Assembly (NCBI RefSeq): GCF_004912275.1
Contig: NZ_STGY01000007.1
Span: 1 to 64,000 of the forward strand
DNA length: 64,000 nucleotides
Source of the DNA: Glycomyces buryatensis
GTDB taxonomy: Bacteria > Actinomycetota > Actinomycetes > Mycobacteriales > Micromonosporaceae
Direction: 5' to 3'
The position numbers and the translations under genes were made by a program. Within the stretch, counting starts at the first letter, position 1. The number at the start of each line of letters is the position of its first letter. Below are positions 17,044 to 25,485 of this stretch, piece after piece. Under the pieces are notes generated by a model. The model saw nothing but the letters and a program-made list of their open reading frames with translations, did not search any database and was not told where the DNA came from.

Positions 17044-18269
17044 GCGGCCTCAGGCCGGGCCCCAAAATCTGCGTGGTCGGTGAGGCGCTCATCGACCTGA
17101 AGGTCAATGAGTCCGACCCCCGTCACCCGGTGGCCCACCCGGGAGGCAGCCCCATGAACGTCGCGGTCGCCTTGGGCCGCTTGGGGTCCGATGTGTCCTT
17201 CCTGGGTCGCCTCTCGACCGACGCCTTCGGGGATCTCCTCCGCTCGCACCTGACCGAATCGGGCGTGAGCCTGGCCTCGGCGGTGAAGGCGGAGGAACCG
17301 ACGAGCCTGGCGATCGTGTCGGTGGGCCGAGGCGGGGGTGCGAGCTATTCATTCCACGTGGACGGCACCGCGGACTGGCAGTGGACGCCGGACGAACTCC
17401 CAGGAGGCCCCGGTTCCCCACCGACGCAACCCGGTCCACCGACCCCACTCCACCCCACTGGCCAACCCGGCTCCAACGCGGTGGACCCCGCCCCACTACC
17501 CCCAAAGGAACACCGGGACCGCCTGGACCGCCTGGACCGCCTGGACCGCCTGGACCGCCCCAAATTCGAAGCGATCCACGCCGGTTCGCTGGCGCTGGCC
17601 CTGGATCCAGGTGGGCCGGTACTCGAGCAGTGGCTGGCCGGCCTGGGCCCCGACACGACCATCAGCCTGGACCCGAACATCCGCGCGGCCCTGCTGGGCG
17701 ATCGCGAGTCATTTCGCGAGCGGGTGAGCCACTGGGTCTCAATGTCCGCGATCGTGAAGATCTCGGATGAGGACCTGGAATGGATCTGGCCCGGCACGGA
17801 CCCGTCCGAGCTGGCCCGGAGCTGGATGAACTGGCCTGACCCCAGCCCCAGCCCCAGCCCCAGCCCCAGCCCCAGCCCCAGCCCCAACCCCAGCCCCAGC
17901 CCCAGCCCCAGCCCCAGCCCCAGCCCGACTGAACCCGCCCAGCATCGGCCCCGCAAGCAGGACCCGCCGAAGGGCCCCAAGCTGGTCGTGGTGACCCGCG
18001 GCGGCAATGGCTCGCTGGTGTGGGCCGGCGGCGAATCGTTCACCGTCCCGGCCGCGCAGACCGACATGGTCGACACGGTAGGCGCCGGCGACTCCTTCAG
18101 CGGCGCCCTCTTGGACTGGCTGGCACGCCACGGACGACTGAGACCGGCCGACCTTGCCCGCTTGACCACCGCCGAGGCCCGGAGTGCGGTCGAGTTCGCT
18201 TCGAAGGTCGCGGCCGTGACTTGCTCCCGGGCGGGTGCCAATCCGCCCTGGTCTTCGGAGCTCGATTGA
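17040..18269 (+). CDS. PfkB-family sugar kinase with repeat insertions
   Basis: The protein is a ribokinase/fructokinase-like enzyme, probably making fructose phosphate. The N-terminal part shows VVGEALIDL, HPGGSPMNVAVALGRLG and the C-terminal part VVVTRGGNGS and DTVGAGDSFSGALLDW with the catalytic Asp. At 409 aa it is about 100 residues longer than the family norm. The excess lies in two low-complexity insertions: a Pro-rich stretch ending in five DRL(D) units (encoded at 17516-17559) and a long Ser-Pro tract (17839-17926). Both are in frame and made of 9-bp and 6-bp repeats. The GTG start overlaps the preceding stop. Confidence 0.88.
   Translation: MSGLRPGPKICVVGEALIDLKVNESDPRHPVAHPGGSPMNVAVALGRLGSDVSFLGRLSTDAFGDLLRSHLTESGVSLASAVKAEEPTSLAIVSVGRGGGASYSFHVDGTADWQWTPDELPGGPGSPPTQPGPPTPLHPTGQPGSNAVDPAPLPPKEHRDRLDRLDRLDRLDRPKFEAIHAGSLALALDPGGPVLEQWLAGLGPDTTISLDPNIRAALLGDRESFRERVSHWVSMSAIVKISDEDLEWIWPGTDPSELARSWMNWPDPSPSPSPSPSPSPSPNPSPSPSPSPSPSPTEPAQHRPRKQDPPKGPKLVVVTRGGNGSLVWAGGESFTVPAAQTDMVDTVGAGDSFSGALLDWLARHGRLRPADLARLTTAEARSAVEFASKVAAVTCSRAGANPPWSSELD
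17516..17559 (+). repeat. 9-bp microsatellite in kinase gene
   Basis: Nearly five tandem copies of GGACCGCCT encode repeated DRL. Unit number can change without shifting the frame. Confidence 0.95.
17839..17926 (+). repeat. 6-bp CCCAGC microsatellite in kinase gene
   Basis: About fourteen tandem hexamers of the CCCAGC type, with one AACCCC variant near 17885, encode a Ser-Pro tract with a single Asn. It is frame-preserving on expansion or contraction. Confidence 0.95.
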
Positions 18270-18384
18270 GCGCCGTGTCGATCCGCGTTCGGCTGAGTCG
18301 GTCGGGCGAGGAAATTGCGGGCGACCGACCGGATATCGGCCGCCCATGTGTCACTCGGTACCTGAACACTATGGAGTTTTGAGT

Positions 18385-18415
18385 GCGGGCGGCCGACTGG
18401 CGGCCGGCCGCCCGC
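18385..18415 (+). terminator. Terminator of the fructan operon
   Basis: Arms GCGGGCGGCC (18385-18394) and GGCCGCCCGC (18406-18415) pair perfectly over 10 bp and are followed by GTATTTCTTTA. It lies 116 bp behind the kinase stop. Confidence 0.8.
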
Positions 18416-18440
18416 GTATTTCTTTATCGAGTTGCCGGTG

Positions 18441-18489
18441 CAGGAGCCGCACGCGGGGGCCTCCGCGTGCGATCTTCGGGGGCGGCTCC
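18441..18489 (+). ncRNA. Nested hairpin, possible structured RNA
   Basis: An inner hairpin GCACGCGG/CCGCGTGC (18449-18470) is enclosed by a GGAGCCG/CGGCTCC pairing (18443-18449 with 18483-18489). It may be a second terminator or part of a small RNA; no family is recognised. Confidence 0.35.
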
Positions 18490-18623
18490 CGGGATAACCC
18501 AATGTTCTTACCGCCGATCCTGCACTGGCCGACACCAACTCGACTAGCCGGAATTGGTGCCACTACTTCAAAAACACAATCACATCATGCGCACCAAGAG
18601 CCCACCAAAACTATTTTGCCGCC

Positions 18624-18666
18624 TGTGGATAACTTCGGACCCCGGGCCTTATCGGCCTGTGGATAA
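18624..18666 (-). other. Two consensus DnaA boxes
   Basis: TGTGGATAA at 18624-18632 and 18658-18666 are the reverse complement of the consensus DnaA box TTATCCACA, in the same orientation, 34 bp apart and followed within 40 bp by an AT-rich stretch. There is no dnaA, dnaN, rep or par gene nearby, so an origin is unlikely; a DnaA titration or regulatory site is possible. Confidence 0.5.
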
Positions 18667-18764
18667 CTTTGCGAATGGTCTGGCGCGAGGCCATTGAGCT
18701 GGTCAATTAACTACCGAATTAACCTCTAATATCTATTGATTTAACTATTTTAACTCTTTAGTTT

Positions 18765-18780
18765 GGTTCGGGTCCGAACC
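18765..18780. promoter_or_regulatory. Inverted repeat upstream of fructanase gene
   Basis: GGTTCGG and CCGAACC form a perfect 7-bp inverted repeat with a 2-bp spacer, 19 bp before the start codon of the fructanase. It differs from the LacI operators; it could bind another regulator or form a hairpin in the leader. Confidence 0.5.
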
Positions 18781-18799
18781 TGAAAACTTGGAGCAGCCC

Positions 18800-20395
18800 A
18801 TGATTCGCACGTCAAGGAAGACCCTTCTCCGCACCGCCGGAATCGGCGCCGCGGCGGCTACCGCCTCCGTCGCCGCTCCCGTCGCCTTCGCGCTCGGCGA
18901 GAACGGGGACGGGGGTGGAAGCGAGGAGTTGGACGGCTCCGCCAAGGCGGCTGCCACCGCCTCGAAGCGGCCCGAGTACCACCTGTCCGTCCCCGAGGGG
19001 TGGAAGAACGACCCGCAGCGCCCGCTCTGGCTCGACGGCCGCTACCTGTACTACTACCTCTACAACGCCGACTACGGCGCGGCCGCCGAGGGCACCGCCT
19101 GGCGCCTGGCCACCAGCGTCGACAATGTCGCCTACACCGACCAGGGCGTCGCGATCGACAAGGACACCAACGCCGACGGCGACCTGTGGTCGGGATGCGC
19201 CGTCATCGACACCGAGAACACCGCCGGCTTCGGGGCCGGGGCCGTCGTCGTGCTGGTCACCCAGGAGGACCACACCCGCCCCACGGGGTCAACGCAGGCC
19301 CAGTTCCTCTGGTACTCAACCGATGGCGGGACCACCTTCACCGCCCACGGCGGGCCCGTTCTCCCCAACCCCGGCGTCCTCGACTTCCGCGACCCGAAGG
19401 TCATCTGGGACGAGGATCGCGCGCAGTGGTTCATGGCACTCGCCGAGGGGCCGGAGCTCGGCTACTACACCTCACCGGACCTCAAGACCTGGACGGCGGC
19501 AGGCCGTTTCGCACCCGAGGGCCTCAGCGTCCTGGAGTGCCCCGACCTGTTCTGGCTCGACTCGGACACCGGCCCCGGGCGCTGGGTGCTCGGCGTCAGC
19601 ACCAATACCAAGGGCTCCGGCGGCTTCGCGACCTACGCCTACTGGACCGGCGACTTCGACGGCGCCTCCTTCTCTCCCGACCGGGCCGAGCCGCAGTGGC
19701 TCGACCACGGCTTCGACTGGTACGGGGCCGTCACCTGGGAGAAGATCGTCGACGGACAGCCCGACCCCAACATGCGCTACGCACGGGCCTGGATGAACTT
19801 CTGGGACTACCCCTACGAGACCCTCACCTGGGAATCCGACGGCTTCAACGGCACCGATTCGATCACCCGTGAGATCACGCTGAAGTGGTACGGCGACACC
19901 GAATGCGCACTGGTGTCGGCCCCGGTCGCGGCGCTGACCGAGCACGCCGTGAACCGGATCGAACTGGGCGACGTCGAGGTCGAGGGGAGGCTCGAACTCG
20001 ACTATGTCGGCCTCGCCTACGAAGTCCGCACGACAATCTCGTGGACGCAGCTGAACAATGTCGGTCTGCAACTGCGCCTGTCGAACTGGGGCTCGCGGCA
20101 CATCGACGTCGGGGTCTTCGGCGACTTCGCCTACGTCAACCGCGCCGCCACGTGGAACCCCGACCGCTCGGCCCGGTGGCACGAGAGCCACTCCCCGCAC
20201 GATCCGGCCACCACCCAGGTCGACCTGCGAATCCTGGTGGACCGCACCAGCATCGAGGTATTCGTCGACGACGGCCGCCACGTCCACTCCCACCTGGTCT
20301 TCCCCGAGGGCGGCGACGACCGCATCGCCCTCTACACGGACGGCGGCAAAGCCGTCTTCGGCGGCCTCACCATCACCGAATTCGCGCCGATCTAG
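18800..20395 (+). CDS. Secreted GH32 fructanase (levanase/inulinase)
   Basis: This 531-aa exo-fructanase releases fructose from levan, inulin or sucrose outside the cell. A signal peptide (MIRTSRKTLLRTAGIGAAAA... to about residue 33, with a Tat-like SRKTLLR) is followed by a 5-bladed propeller with the nucleophile region WKNDPQRP (about 70), FRDPKV (RDP motif) and LECPDLF with the acid/base Glu, then a C-terminal beta-sandwich ending in the TSIEVFVDDG signature. The ATG at 18800 was preferred over the in-frame TTG at 18788, which overlaps the GGAG ribosome-binding site. It supplies the substrate for the upstream importer. Confidence 0.93.
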   Translation: MIRTSRKTLLRTAGIGAAAATASVAAPVAFALGENGDGGGSEELDGSAKAAATASKRPEYHLSVPEGWKNDPQRPLWLDGRYLYYYLYNADYGAAAEGTAWRLATSVDNVAYTDQGVAIDKDTNADGDLWSGCAVIDTENTAGFGAGAVVVLVTQEDHTRPTGSTQAQFLWYSTDGGTTFTAHGGPVLPNPGVLDFRDPKVIWDEDRAQWFMALAEGPELGYYTSPDLKTWTAAGRFAPEGLSVLECPDLFWLDSDTGPGRWVLGVSTNTKGSGGFATYAYWTGDFDGASFSPDRAEPQWLDHGFDWYGAVTWEKIVDGQPDPNMRYARAWMNFWDYPYETLTWESDGFNGTDSITREITLKWYGDTECALVSAPVAALTEHAVNRIELGDVEVEGRLELDYVGLAYEVRTTISWTQLNNVGLQLRLSNWGSRHIDVGVFGDFAYVNRAATWNPDRSARWHESHSPHDPATTQVDLRILVDRTSIEVFVDDGRHVHSHLVFPEGGDDRIALYTDGGKAVFGGLTITEFAPI

Positions 20396-20635
20396 ACCCG
20401 GTACGCCCGGCGTGGCGGATCTTTCCGATTTTTGTAGGGTTCCGCTCTCGACCTTCAGCAAGATCTCGGACCGGTGTCGCAAACGAGGCCGGCCCGGGAC
20501 TTCACCTATTGCGGATCTCCACAATTCCCGCCACTCGGCAACGCCGCCATCACGATAGGTGCGCTTGACTTCACCAATCGTGATCCCTAGATTCCTTCCC
20601 AATGATGCCAACCCACCCGGCTTCTTGGAGGAAAC

Positions 20636-21004
20636 ATGGCTTGCGCCAAGCGAATCGAGTCCGCAGGCGATTACCGCGACGTCCGCACTGCAGCCCGCTA
20701 CTCCGAGTACTTCCTGCACATTCTCACCGGCCGCAAATCCGTCGAAGGAGCCCGGCAACTCGCCACCAGACCTGGTTGGGTCGCGTTCGCCACCGTCCGC
20801 CGCCGACTCCCGGCCCGCTTCCACAACGTCTCCATCCGCAAGGCCATCTGTCCCCGCCCCGACACCGCCGAAATCATCGCCCGCCTCGACAACGGCCGCA
20901 TCGCACGCACCTTGACGCTCACCTTCCAGGCCACACCGCGAGGCTGGCGCCTGGACCACTGCGACCTGCTCCAACCCGCGAGCAGACCCCGCAGGCGAAT
21001 CTGA
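20636..21004 (+). CDS. Rv3235-like protein (DUF6459 type)
   Basis: The 122-aa product resembles the small actinobacterial Rv3235 family: AARYSEYFLHILTGRKSVE near residue 20-40, then RVRSV-like NVSIRKAICPRPDTAEIIA and an RA(R)-TLTLTF...GWRLDHCDLL end. The family is usually encoded next to secA and its function is unknown; here it stands alone. The ATG follows GGAGGAAAC. A strong hairpin terminator lies immediately downstream. Confidence 0.7.
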   Translation: MACAKRIESAGDYRDVRTAARYSEYFLHILTGRKSVEGARQLATRPGWVAFATVRRRLPARFHNVSIRKAICPRPDTAEIIARLDNGRIARTLTLTFQATPRGWRLDHCDLLQPASRPRRRI

Positions 21005-21015
21005 ATTGAATGATC

Positions 21016-21052
21016 GGAAGGGGCGGCCCCGCAATGCGGGGCCGCCCCTTCC
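21016..21052. terminator. Bidirectional 17-bp hairpin terminator
   Basis: A perfect 17-bp stem (21016-21032 with 21036-21052) with a 3-nt loop lies between two convergent genes. It lacks a long T-run, as is usual in actinobacteria. Confidence 0.85.
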
Positions 21053-21090
21053 GTTGCGCGCACGCCGGCAGAGGGCCGGTGTGGTCGGTT

Positions 21091-21498
21091 CTATTTAGGG
21101 TGGATGGAATCCAGGGTCTGCTTGACGGTTTCCATACCCTGGCGGTTGAACGGATCCCTTACCTCCGCCGCCAGCCCCTTCGACAGCAGCTTGAAGGCCT
21201 CCCGTTCACCGATGAAGCCGTCGGCGCCCAGGGGCTCGGTGGCCCAGGTGTCGTCCTTTTCGTGGTAGCCGACGAGGAAATCGCGGAGCGCGGCCGGATC
21301 GGTGAGCTTCGGGCTGCGCATGGCCTGGATCTGGAGGTCGACCCGCCAGACCCCCAGCTCGATCTCGGTCTCCCAGACGCGTTGGACGAACCTGACGTCG
21401 CCCCATTCGAACTCGAAGTCCGAGGCGGCACCGAGGCCGGCGGGGAGGTGGGTGATGACCAGGCCGTCGATGACCGGAGATTGATCCTCTTTGTGCAT
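21091..21498 (-). CDS. Hypothetical protein, actinobacterial
   Basis: The 135-aa acidic soluble protein (start MHKEDQSPVIDGLVITHLP) contains DFEFEWGDVRFVQRVWE and a central VDLQIQAMRSPKLTD segment. It looks like a conserved single-domain actinobacterial protein, but I cannot assign a function. It converges on the Rv3235-like gene and shares its bidirectional terminator. Confidence 0.7.
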   Translation of the reverse strand: MHKEDQSPVIDGLVITHLPAGLGAASDFEFEWGDVRFVQRVWETEIELGVWRVDLQIQAMRSPKLTDPAALRDFLVGYHEKDDTWATEPLGADGFIGEREAFKLLSKGLAAEVRDPFNRQGMETVKQTLDSIHPK

Positions 21499-21730
21499 GT
21501 CGACATTGTACGTTCCTCCGCCTATTGGGAGCGTTGCCGTACATGGTCCGTGAATGTCCCTAGGTCGACGTTTTCGTTAGACATGTATGGCTTGTACGTT
21601 AAATGTCGTTACACCCCTTGCATGGGCCCGTCATCCCATGTTTCCATGAGGACTGGACCGGGAAATGCGACCACGTTTCGCGATCCACCCCCACGTTCCC
21701 GTACCTCCACCCACGACGCAGGAGCAATCC

Positions 21731-22390
21731 ATGCACACCATGAAGCGTTTCGGCAGGCGCGCCGCCGCCACCCTCGCGGCGTCCGCGCTGGCCGTGATCG
21801 GCGTGATCGCCATCGATTCCGCACCGGCGCAAGCGGTCCCGCCTCCGGGCATTCCCAGTGCCGAGACCGCCGCGACCGAGCTCGCGGGCCTCACCGTCGA
21901 ATCCGAGGCCAACGGCGACAGCTACGACCGGGACCTGTTCCCGCATTGGTCGAGCGTCGGAGACGGTTGCACCGCAAGGCAGTACGTGCTCAGCCGCGAC
22001 GGCGAGGACGTCGTGCTCGGCGACGACTGCCAGCCCGACTCGGGGAACTGGCAGTCCGACTTCGACGACACCTGGACCACGACGGTCTCCAACGCCACCA
22101 TCGACCACGTCGTCGCGCTCTCCGAGGCCTGGGCCTCCGGCGCCAGCGAGTGGACCACCGCCGAGCGCGAGGCCTTCGCGAACGACATCGAATCGCCCCA
22201 GCTGTGGATCGCCACGACCTCGGCCAACTCCTCCAAGAGCGACTACGACCCGGCCGAGTGGATGCCGACCAACACGTCGGTGCACTGCGACTACATCAAG
22301 GCCTGGATCCACGTCAAGTCGCTGTACGACCTGAGCGTGGACTCCGCCGAGCACGACGCGCTCGAGTCCTACCTCGGCTCCTCCTGCTAA
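21731..22390 (+). CDS. Secreted HNH nuclease (DUF1524)
   Basis: The 219-aa product has a Sec signal peptide (basic MHTMKRFGRRAAA, hydrophobic core, cleavage after AQA at about residue 37). The mature domain carries the DUF1524/HNH pattern: IDHVVALSEAW with the metal-binding His, ANDIESPQLWIA, then SANSSKSDYDPAEWMP with the second-metal Asn and Lys. Two Cys pairs probably form disulphides. Such enzymes degrade extracellular DNA or RNA for nutrition or competition. The ATG follows AGGAG by 6 nt. A clear terminator follows. Confidence 0.88.
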   Translation: MHTMKRFGRRAAATLAASALAVIGVIAIDSAPAQAVPPPGIPSAETAATELAGLTVESEANGDSYDRDLFPHWSSVGDGCTARQYVLSRDGEDVVLGDDCQPDSGNWQSDFDDTWTTTVSNATIDHVVALSEAWASGASEWTTAEREAFANDIESPQLWIATTSANSSKSDYDPAEWMPTNTSVHCDYIKAWIHVKSLYDLSVDSAEHDALESYLGSSC

Positions 22391-22411
22391 GTCCCGCAAG
22401 GGATACGAGTT

Positions 22412-22441
22412 CGGCCGGACACTTGGAAAGGTGTCCGGCCG
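22412..22441 (+). terminator. Terminator behind HNH nuclease gene
   Basis: Arms CGGCCGGACAC (22412-22422) and GTGTCCGGCCG (22431-22441) form a perfect 11-bp stem followed by TCTTGCCTT. Confidence 0.85.
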
Positions 22442-22462
22442 TCTTGCCTTCACTACAGATGT

Positions 22463-22996
22463 CTAGAGCGCCACCGCCAGCGCGATCACGCCCGTCAGGA
22501 CCGCGAGTCCCAGCGCCACCAGCCCCAGGATGAGGCCGGTGATCGCGATGCCGCGGCCCGAGATCCCGCCGCTGGCGATCTTGATCCGCCGCAGGCCGTA
22601 TGTGGCCAGCAATACCGCACCCAGTCCGAACAGCGCGGCGAACATGAAGAACGTCAGGCCCGCCCAGGGGTTGAACGCGGCCGAGATCAATCCCGGCAAT
22701 GCCCCCAGGATGCCGGCGATGCCGGCGGGCAGCGACCCGATCGCCGGTCCCGAGGGGATCGGTTTCAGCCGGGGATGCAGCAGCATGAAGCCGTCGACCA
22801 TGACAGGTGCTGGGACTGCCATTCCGAGCCACTGCGGCTGGAAGCCGTAAGGCGCCGGATACTGCATATTCGCCTGGGCGTTCATTTGCTGATACATGGG
22901 TTGGGGATACTGCGGGGGTTGGGGCGCACCATACGCCGGTTGCGGCGCCGGCGGAGGCGGCTGCATCTGGGGTCGGTACGGGTCCTGATCGGTCAC
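22463..22996 (-). CDS. DUF4190-like membrane protein
   Basis: The 177-aa protein has a Pro/Gln/Tyr-rich cytoplasmic N-terminus (about residues 8-55), a stretch with the first hydrophobic segment near 90-105, and a C-terminal helix pair with KIASGGISGRGIAITGLILG, the signature of DUF4190-type proteins. The GTG at 22996 is preceded by TAGTCT with a 6-nt gap, which suggests a leaderless transcript. Function unknown; it is probably a small membrane protein of the envelope. Confidence 0.8.
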   Translation of the reverse strand: MTDQDPYRPQMQPPPPAPQPAYGAPQPPQYPQPMYQQMNAQANMQYPAPYGFQPQWLGMAVPAPVMVDGFMLLHPRLKPIPSGPAIGSLPAGIAGILGALPGLISAAFNPWAGLTFFMFAALFGLGAVLLATYGLRRIKIASGGISGRGIAITGLILGLVALGLAVLTGVIALAVAL

Positions 22997-23005
22997 GCAC
23001 CCAGA

Positions 23006-23221
23006 CTATCCGCCGCGAATCGTTCGTGCGACTTCCTCGAAGTACTCGTCCACCTCCCCCGGATCGTATCCCCGCATGGTCAGCTGGAATCCCAGGTTGG
23101 TCAGCGAATCGGGGTGCGGGGGCGCACCGGAGTCGACGGCGCGGCGAATCCGTGAGATCGCCCGGTCGACTTGGGCTCGGTCGTATCCGCGAAAGCGGAC
23201 AGAGAAGAAGGGGTTCTCCAT
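23006..23221 (-). CDS. DivIVA-domain small protein
   Basis: This 71-aa protein contains two copies of the DivIVA-type motif: FFSVRFRGYDRAQVDRAISRI near the start and FQLTMRGYDPGEVDEYFEEV near the end. Small DivIVA-domain proteins of this form accompany cell-pole and envelope genes in actinobacteria. It ends 9 bp before the DUF4190-like start, so both may be expressed together or lie in tandem. Confidence 0.8.
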   Translation of the reverse strand: MENPFFSVRFRGYDRAQVDRAISRIRRAVDSGAPPHPDSLTNLGFQLTMRGYDPGEVDEYFEEVARTIRGG

Positions 23222-23352
23222 ACGTCACAGTCTGCCAGGCCCCCGCCACTCCAGCGGCCCGCCCCACCCTGCGTAATGCAATCGTGATCCCATACCGACT
23301 ACTAACGGACACAATCTAAATCGGCCACCAAGAGCAAGAAGCAGACCGGGAA

Positions 23353-25485
23353 TTACGTCAGCCAGCGCCGCCAGCGCCTCACTCGCGCGTCGCAGTGGCG
23401 GCAGAAGGCGAGCGCGATCCGAGCGGCCTCGTCGGCGTCGGCCGAGTTCACCGATCCGGGTGCGAATGCGGCCTGATTGACCAGTCGCGGCAGCGCCCCG
23501 ATGTCGCCTTCCAGTGGAGCGAGGCTCGCCGCGGTCTCCTCGGCATTGGTCTGCGCGGTGGCTTTGACGCCGGCGCGGGACGCGGCATTGATCGTTTCGG
23601 CCCAGGCCCCTGCGACGCGCGCGGCGGGGCCGCCCTGCCGTAGCCTGCGGCGGCGTCGCATTCGTCTGCGGGCCTTGAGGATGAAGGGGACGCAGGCGAG
23701 CAGGACGGGACCGGCGGCCCACCATGCCCAGGTCGGGACCGCCGATGCGGCTTCGCTGGACTCGTCGGTGAAGTCGGGGTCGTTTTCGAGGGAGTCGTCG
23801 TTGAAGTCTTCGGGGTTCTCGCCGCCGGAGCCGTCGTCGGCCTCTTCGGGTGTGGGTTCTTCCTCGAGGTCTTCGAGGGTGTCTTCGGGCGGGATGGGGG
23901 CGACGCCTTCGCCGGGCATGGGGTCGAAGCGGACCCAGCCGACGCCGTCGAAGGAGATTTCGGGCCAGGCCTGGCCTTGGGCGGCGGTGACGGTGGAGGA
24001 GCCGGAGGGGACTTCGAAGCCGACGACGATGCGGGTGGGGAGGCCGATGAGGCGGGCGATGATGGCGTAGGAGGCGGCGAATTGTTCGCTGGTGCCGCGT
24101 TGTCCGCCGGCTTCGGCGGGGTTGCCGAGGAAGAAGCCGAGGGCGGGCAGGTCGTGGCCGGAGGGTGCTTCGGCGTCGTAGGCGTAGTGCTCGCCGAAGA
24201 AGTCGGCCAGGCCTTGGGCCTGTTCGTATGGGGTGTCGTATTCGCTGCGGATGTAGTCGGCGATGGTCGCCATGATTTCGGGCGGGGCGAGCGGGGGCGC
24301 GATGGTGAGGGGGTCGGAGAGGTCGGGGCGGGCGCTGGTGGCCGCTTCGGGGTCGACGGTGACGAGGTCGGATCCGACGTGGTATTTCTGTCCGGTGGCG
24401 AGGCCGTCGGGGGTGAGCAGCGCTCTTGTGTAGAGGTTGACGGCGATGGGCAGGTCGGTGACGGTGGCGGGGTCGGCGACGGCGGGGACGAGTTTGCCGC
24501 CGAGTTCGATGATTTCGATGTCGGCGCCGAAGGCGCCTTCGCCGGAGCTGGGGAGGACGGATCCGGCGGTGCGGAAGTCGCCGCTGGCCTGCCAGGTGAC
24601 GCCGTCGTATTCGGTGAGGACGGCCAGTCGCATCCAGGCGTCCGCGTCGATGTCGGCTTTGAACAGTTCCTGGTCGGGGTATTTGGCCCATTCGGCGATG
24701 CGCACCAGTGGGTTCAGGTCGATATCGGTGAGTTGCGGGGGTTCGACGAGTTCGCGGGGGTCGCCGGGGCTGGTCGAGACGAGGCGGGCGGCGACGGGCG
24801 CGAGCGCGACGACCGCGACGAGCAGGAGGACGGCGCCGAAGATGGATCCGGCGAGGGCGGCGGCGCGCCCGGGGACGGCGGAGTCGACCGCGGCGTCGCT
24901 TTCGGGTCGGCGCTCGGGCGGCGCGGAGGTGACGGCCAGCGCTGCCGCGGCGAGGAGGCAGTAGGCGAGGGTCAGGACGATGACGGGGGTCGCGTTGGGG
25001 CCGACGAGGTAGAGGCCGGCGGCGTAGAGCAGCGTCGGGGGGAGGCATCCGAGGAGGGTGCGGCCGTAGCGGATGGCGAGTTCGCAGGCGAGGGTGGCGG
25101 CGAGCCAGGTGAGGAAGACGGGGACGCCGACGGTGTCGGGGGTCGCTTCGACGGGGATGAGCGCGGTCAGGGTGCGGGGGACGGCGTTGACGAGGGCATC
25201 GAGGACCATCGTCGGGACCGGCTGGGTGCCGTCGGCGGTGAGCAGGAATGAGCCGACGAGGCCGAGGGCGAGGCTCCAGAAACTGATGGTGGCCGACAGC
25301 CAGGTCGGCTTGTTGCGCAGCAGGAATCCGATGGTGAAGGCGAGGAATGCGGCGCCGATGACCAGGTAGTAGAGCAGTGCACCATTGTAGACTCGGGCGG
25401 CGACGGTTCCGGCTAGGGCGCACATGAGGGTGAGGCAGGCGGCGACGGCGGCGACCCGGAGGCGGTAGCGGCTCAGTTTCTTCAC
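23353..25485 (-). CDS. TgpA-like transglutaminase-fold membrane protein
   Basis: The 710-aa protein has five to six N-terminal helices plus one at about 210-230, a large extracytoplasmic domain with a transglutaminase-like core (about 400-520), an acidic linker (TLEDLEEEPTPEEADD) and a last helix near 590 followed by a cytoplasmic tail. The core segment is GTSEQFAASYAIIARLIGLP where active relatives have Cys in place of Ser (about residue 464), and GQAWPEI where they have His in place of Gln (about 505); the Asp of RFDPMP is present. It is therefore probably not a classical transglutaminase. The GTG start overlaps the DUF58 stop by 4 nt. In other bacteria the DUF58/MoxR/TgpA set acts on cell-envelope assembly. 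Confidence 0.88.
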   Translation of the reverse strand: MKKLSRYRLRVAAVAACLTLMCALAGTVAARVYNGALLYYLVIGAAFLAFTIGFLLRNKPTWLSATISFWSLALGLVGSFLLTADGTQPVPTMVLDALVNAVPRTLTALIPVEATPDTVGVPVFLTWLAATLACELAIRYGRTLLGCLPPTLLYAAGLYLVGPNATPVIVLTLAYCLLAAAALAVTSAPPERRPESDAAVDSAVPGRAAALAGSIFGAVLLLVAVVALAPVAARLVSTSPGDPRELVEPPQLTDIDLNPLVRIAEWAKYPDQELFKADIDADAWMRLAVLTEYDGVTWQASGDFRTAGSVLPSSGEGAFGADIEIIELGGKLVPAVADPATVTDLPIAVNLYTRALLTPDGLATGQKYHVGSDLVTVDPEAATSARPDLSDPLTIAPPLAPPEIMATIADYIRSEYDTPYEQAQGLADFFGEHYAYDAEAPSGHDLPALGFFLGNPAEAGGQRGTSEQFAASYAIIARLIGLPTRIVVGFEVPSGSSTVTAAQGQAWPEISFDGVGWVRFDPMPGEGVAPIPPEDTLEDLEEEPTPEEADDGSGGENPEDFNDDSLENDPDFTDESSEAASAVPTWAWWAAGPVLLACVPFILKARRRMRRRRRLRQGGPAARVAGAWAETINAASRAGVKATAQTNAEETAASLAPLEGDIGALPRLVNQAAFAPGSVNSADADEAARIALAFCRHCDARVRRWRRWLT

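Larger units (their letters stand above)
18270..18799. other. Intergenic region with RNA hairpins and AT-rich promoter
   Basis: This 530-bp gap contains no convincing gene. It holds a terminator (18385-18415), a nested hairpin (18441-18489), two DnaA-box matches (18624-18632 and 18658-18666), and an AT-rich tract (18700-18765) with four TTAAC half-sites (starting at 18707, 18719, 18741 and 18750) reminiscent of the LacI operator arms. An inverted repeat lies just before the fructanase gene. Confidence 0.6.

Noticed and set aside
18624-18800. Replication origin
   Set aside because: Two DnaA boxes and AT-rich DNA are present, but there is no dnaA/dnaN, rep or par gene and the surroundings are a sugar-use locus.
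20396-20635. Coding sequence between the fructanase and Rv3235-like genes
   Set aside because: Short frames only, without motifs or ribosome-binding sites; treated as ordinary intergenic DNA.
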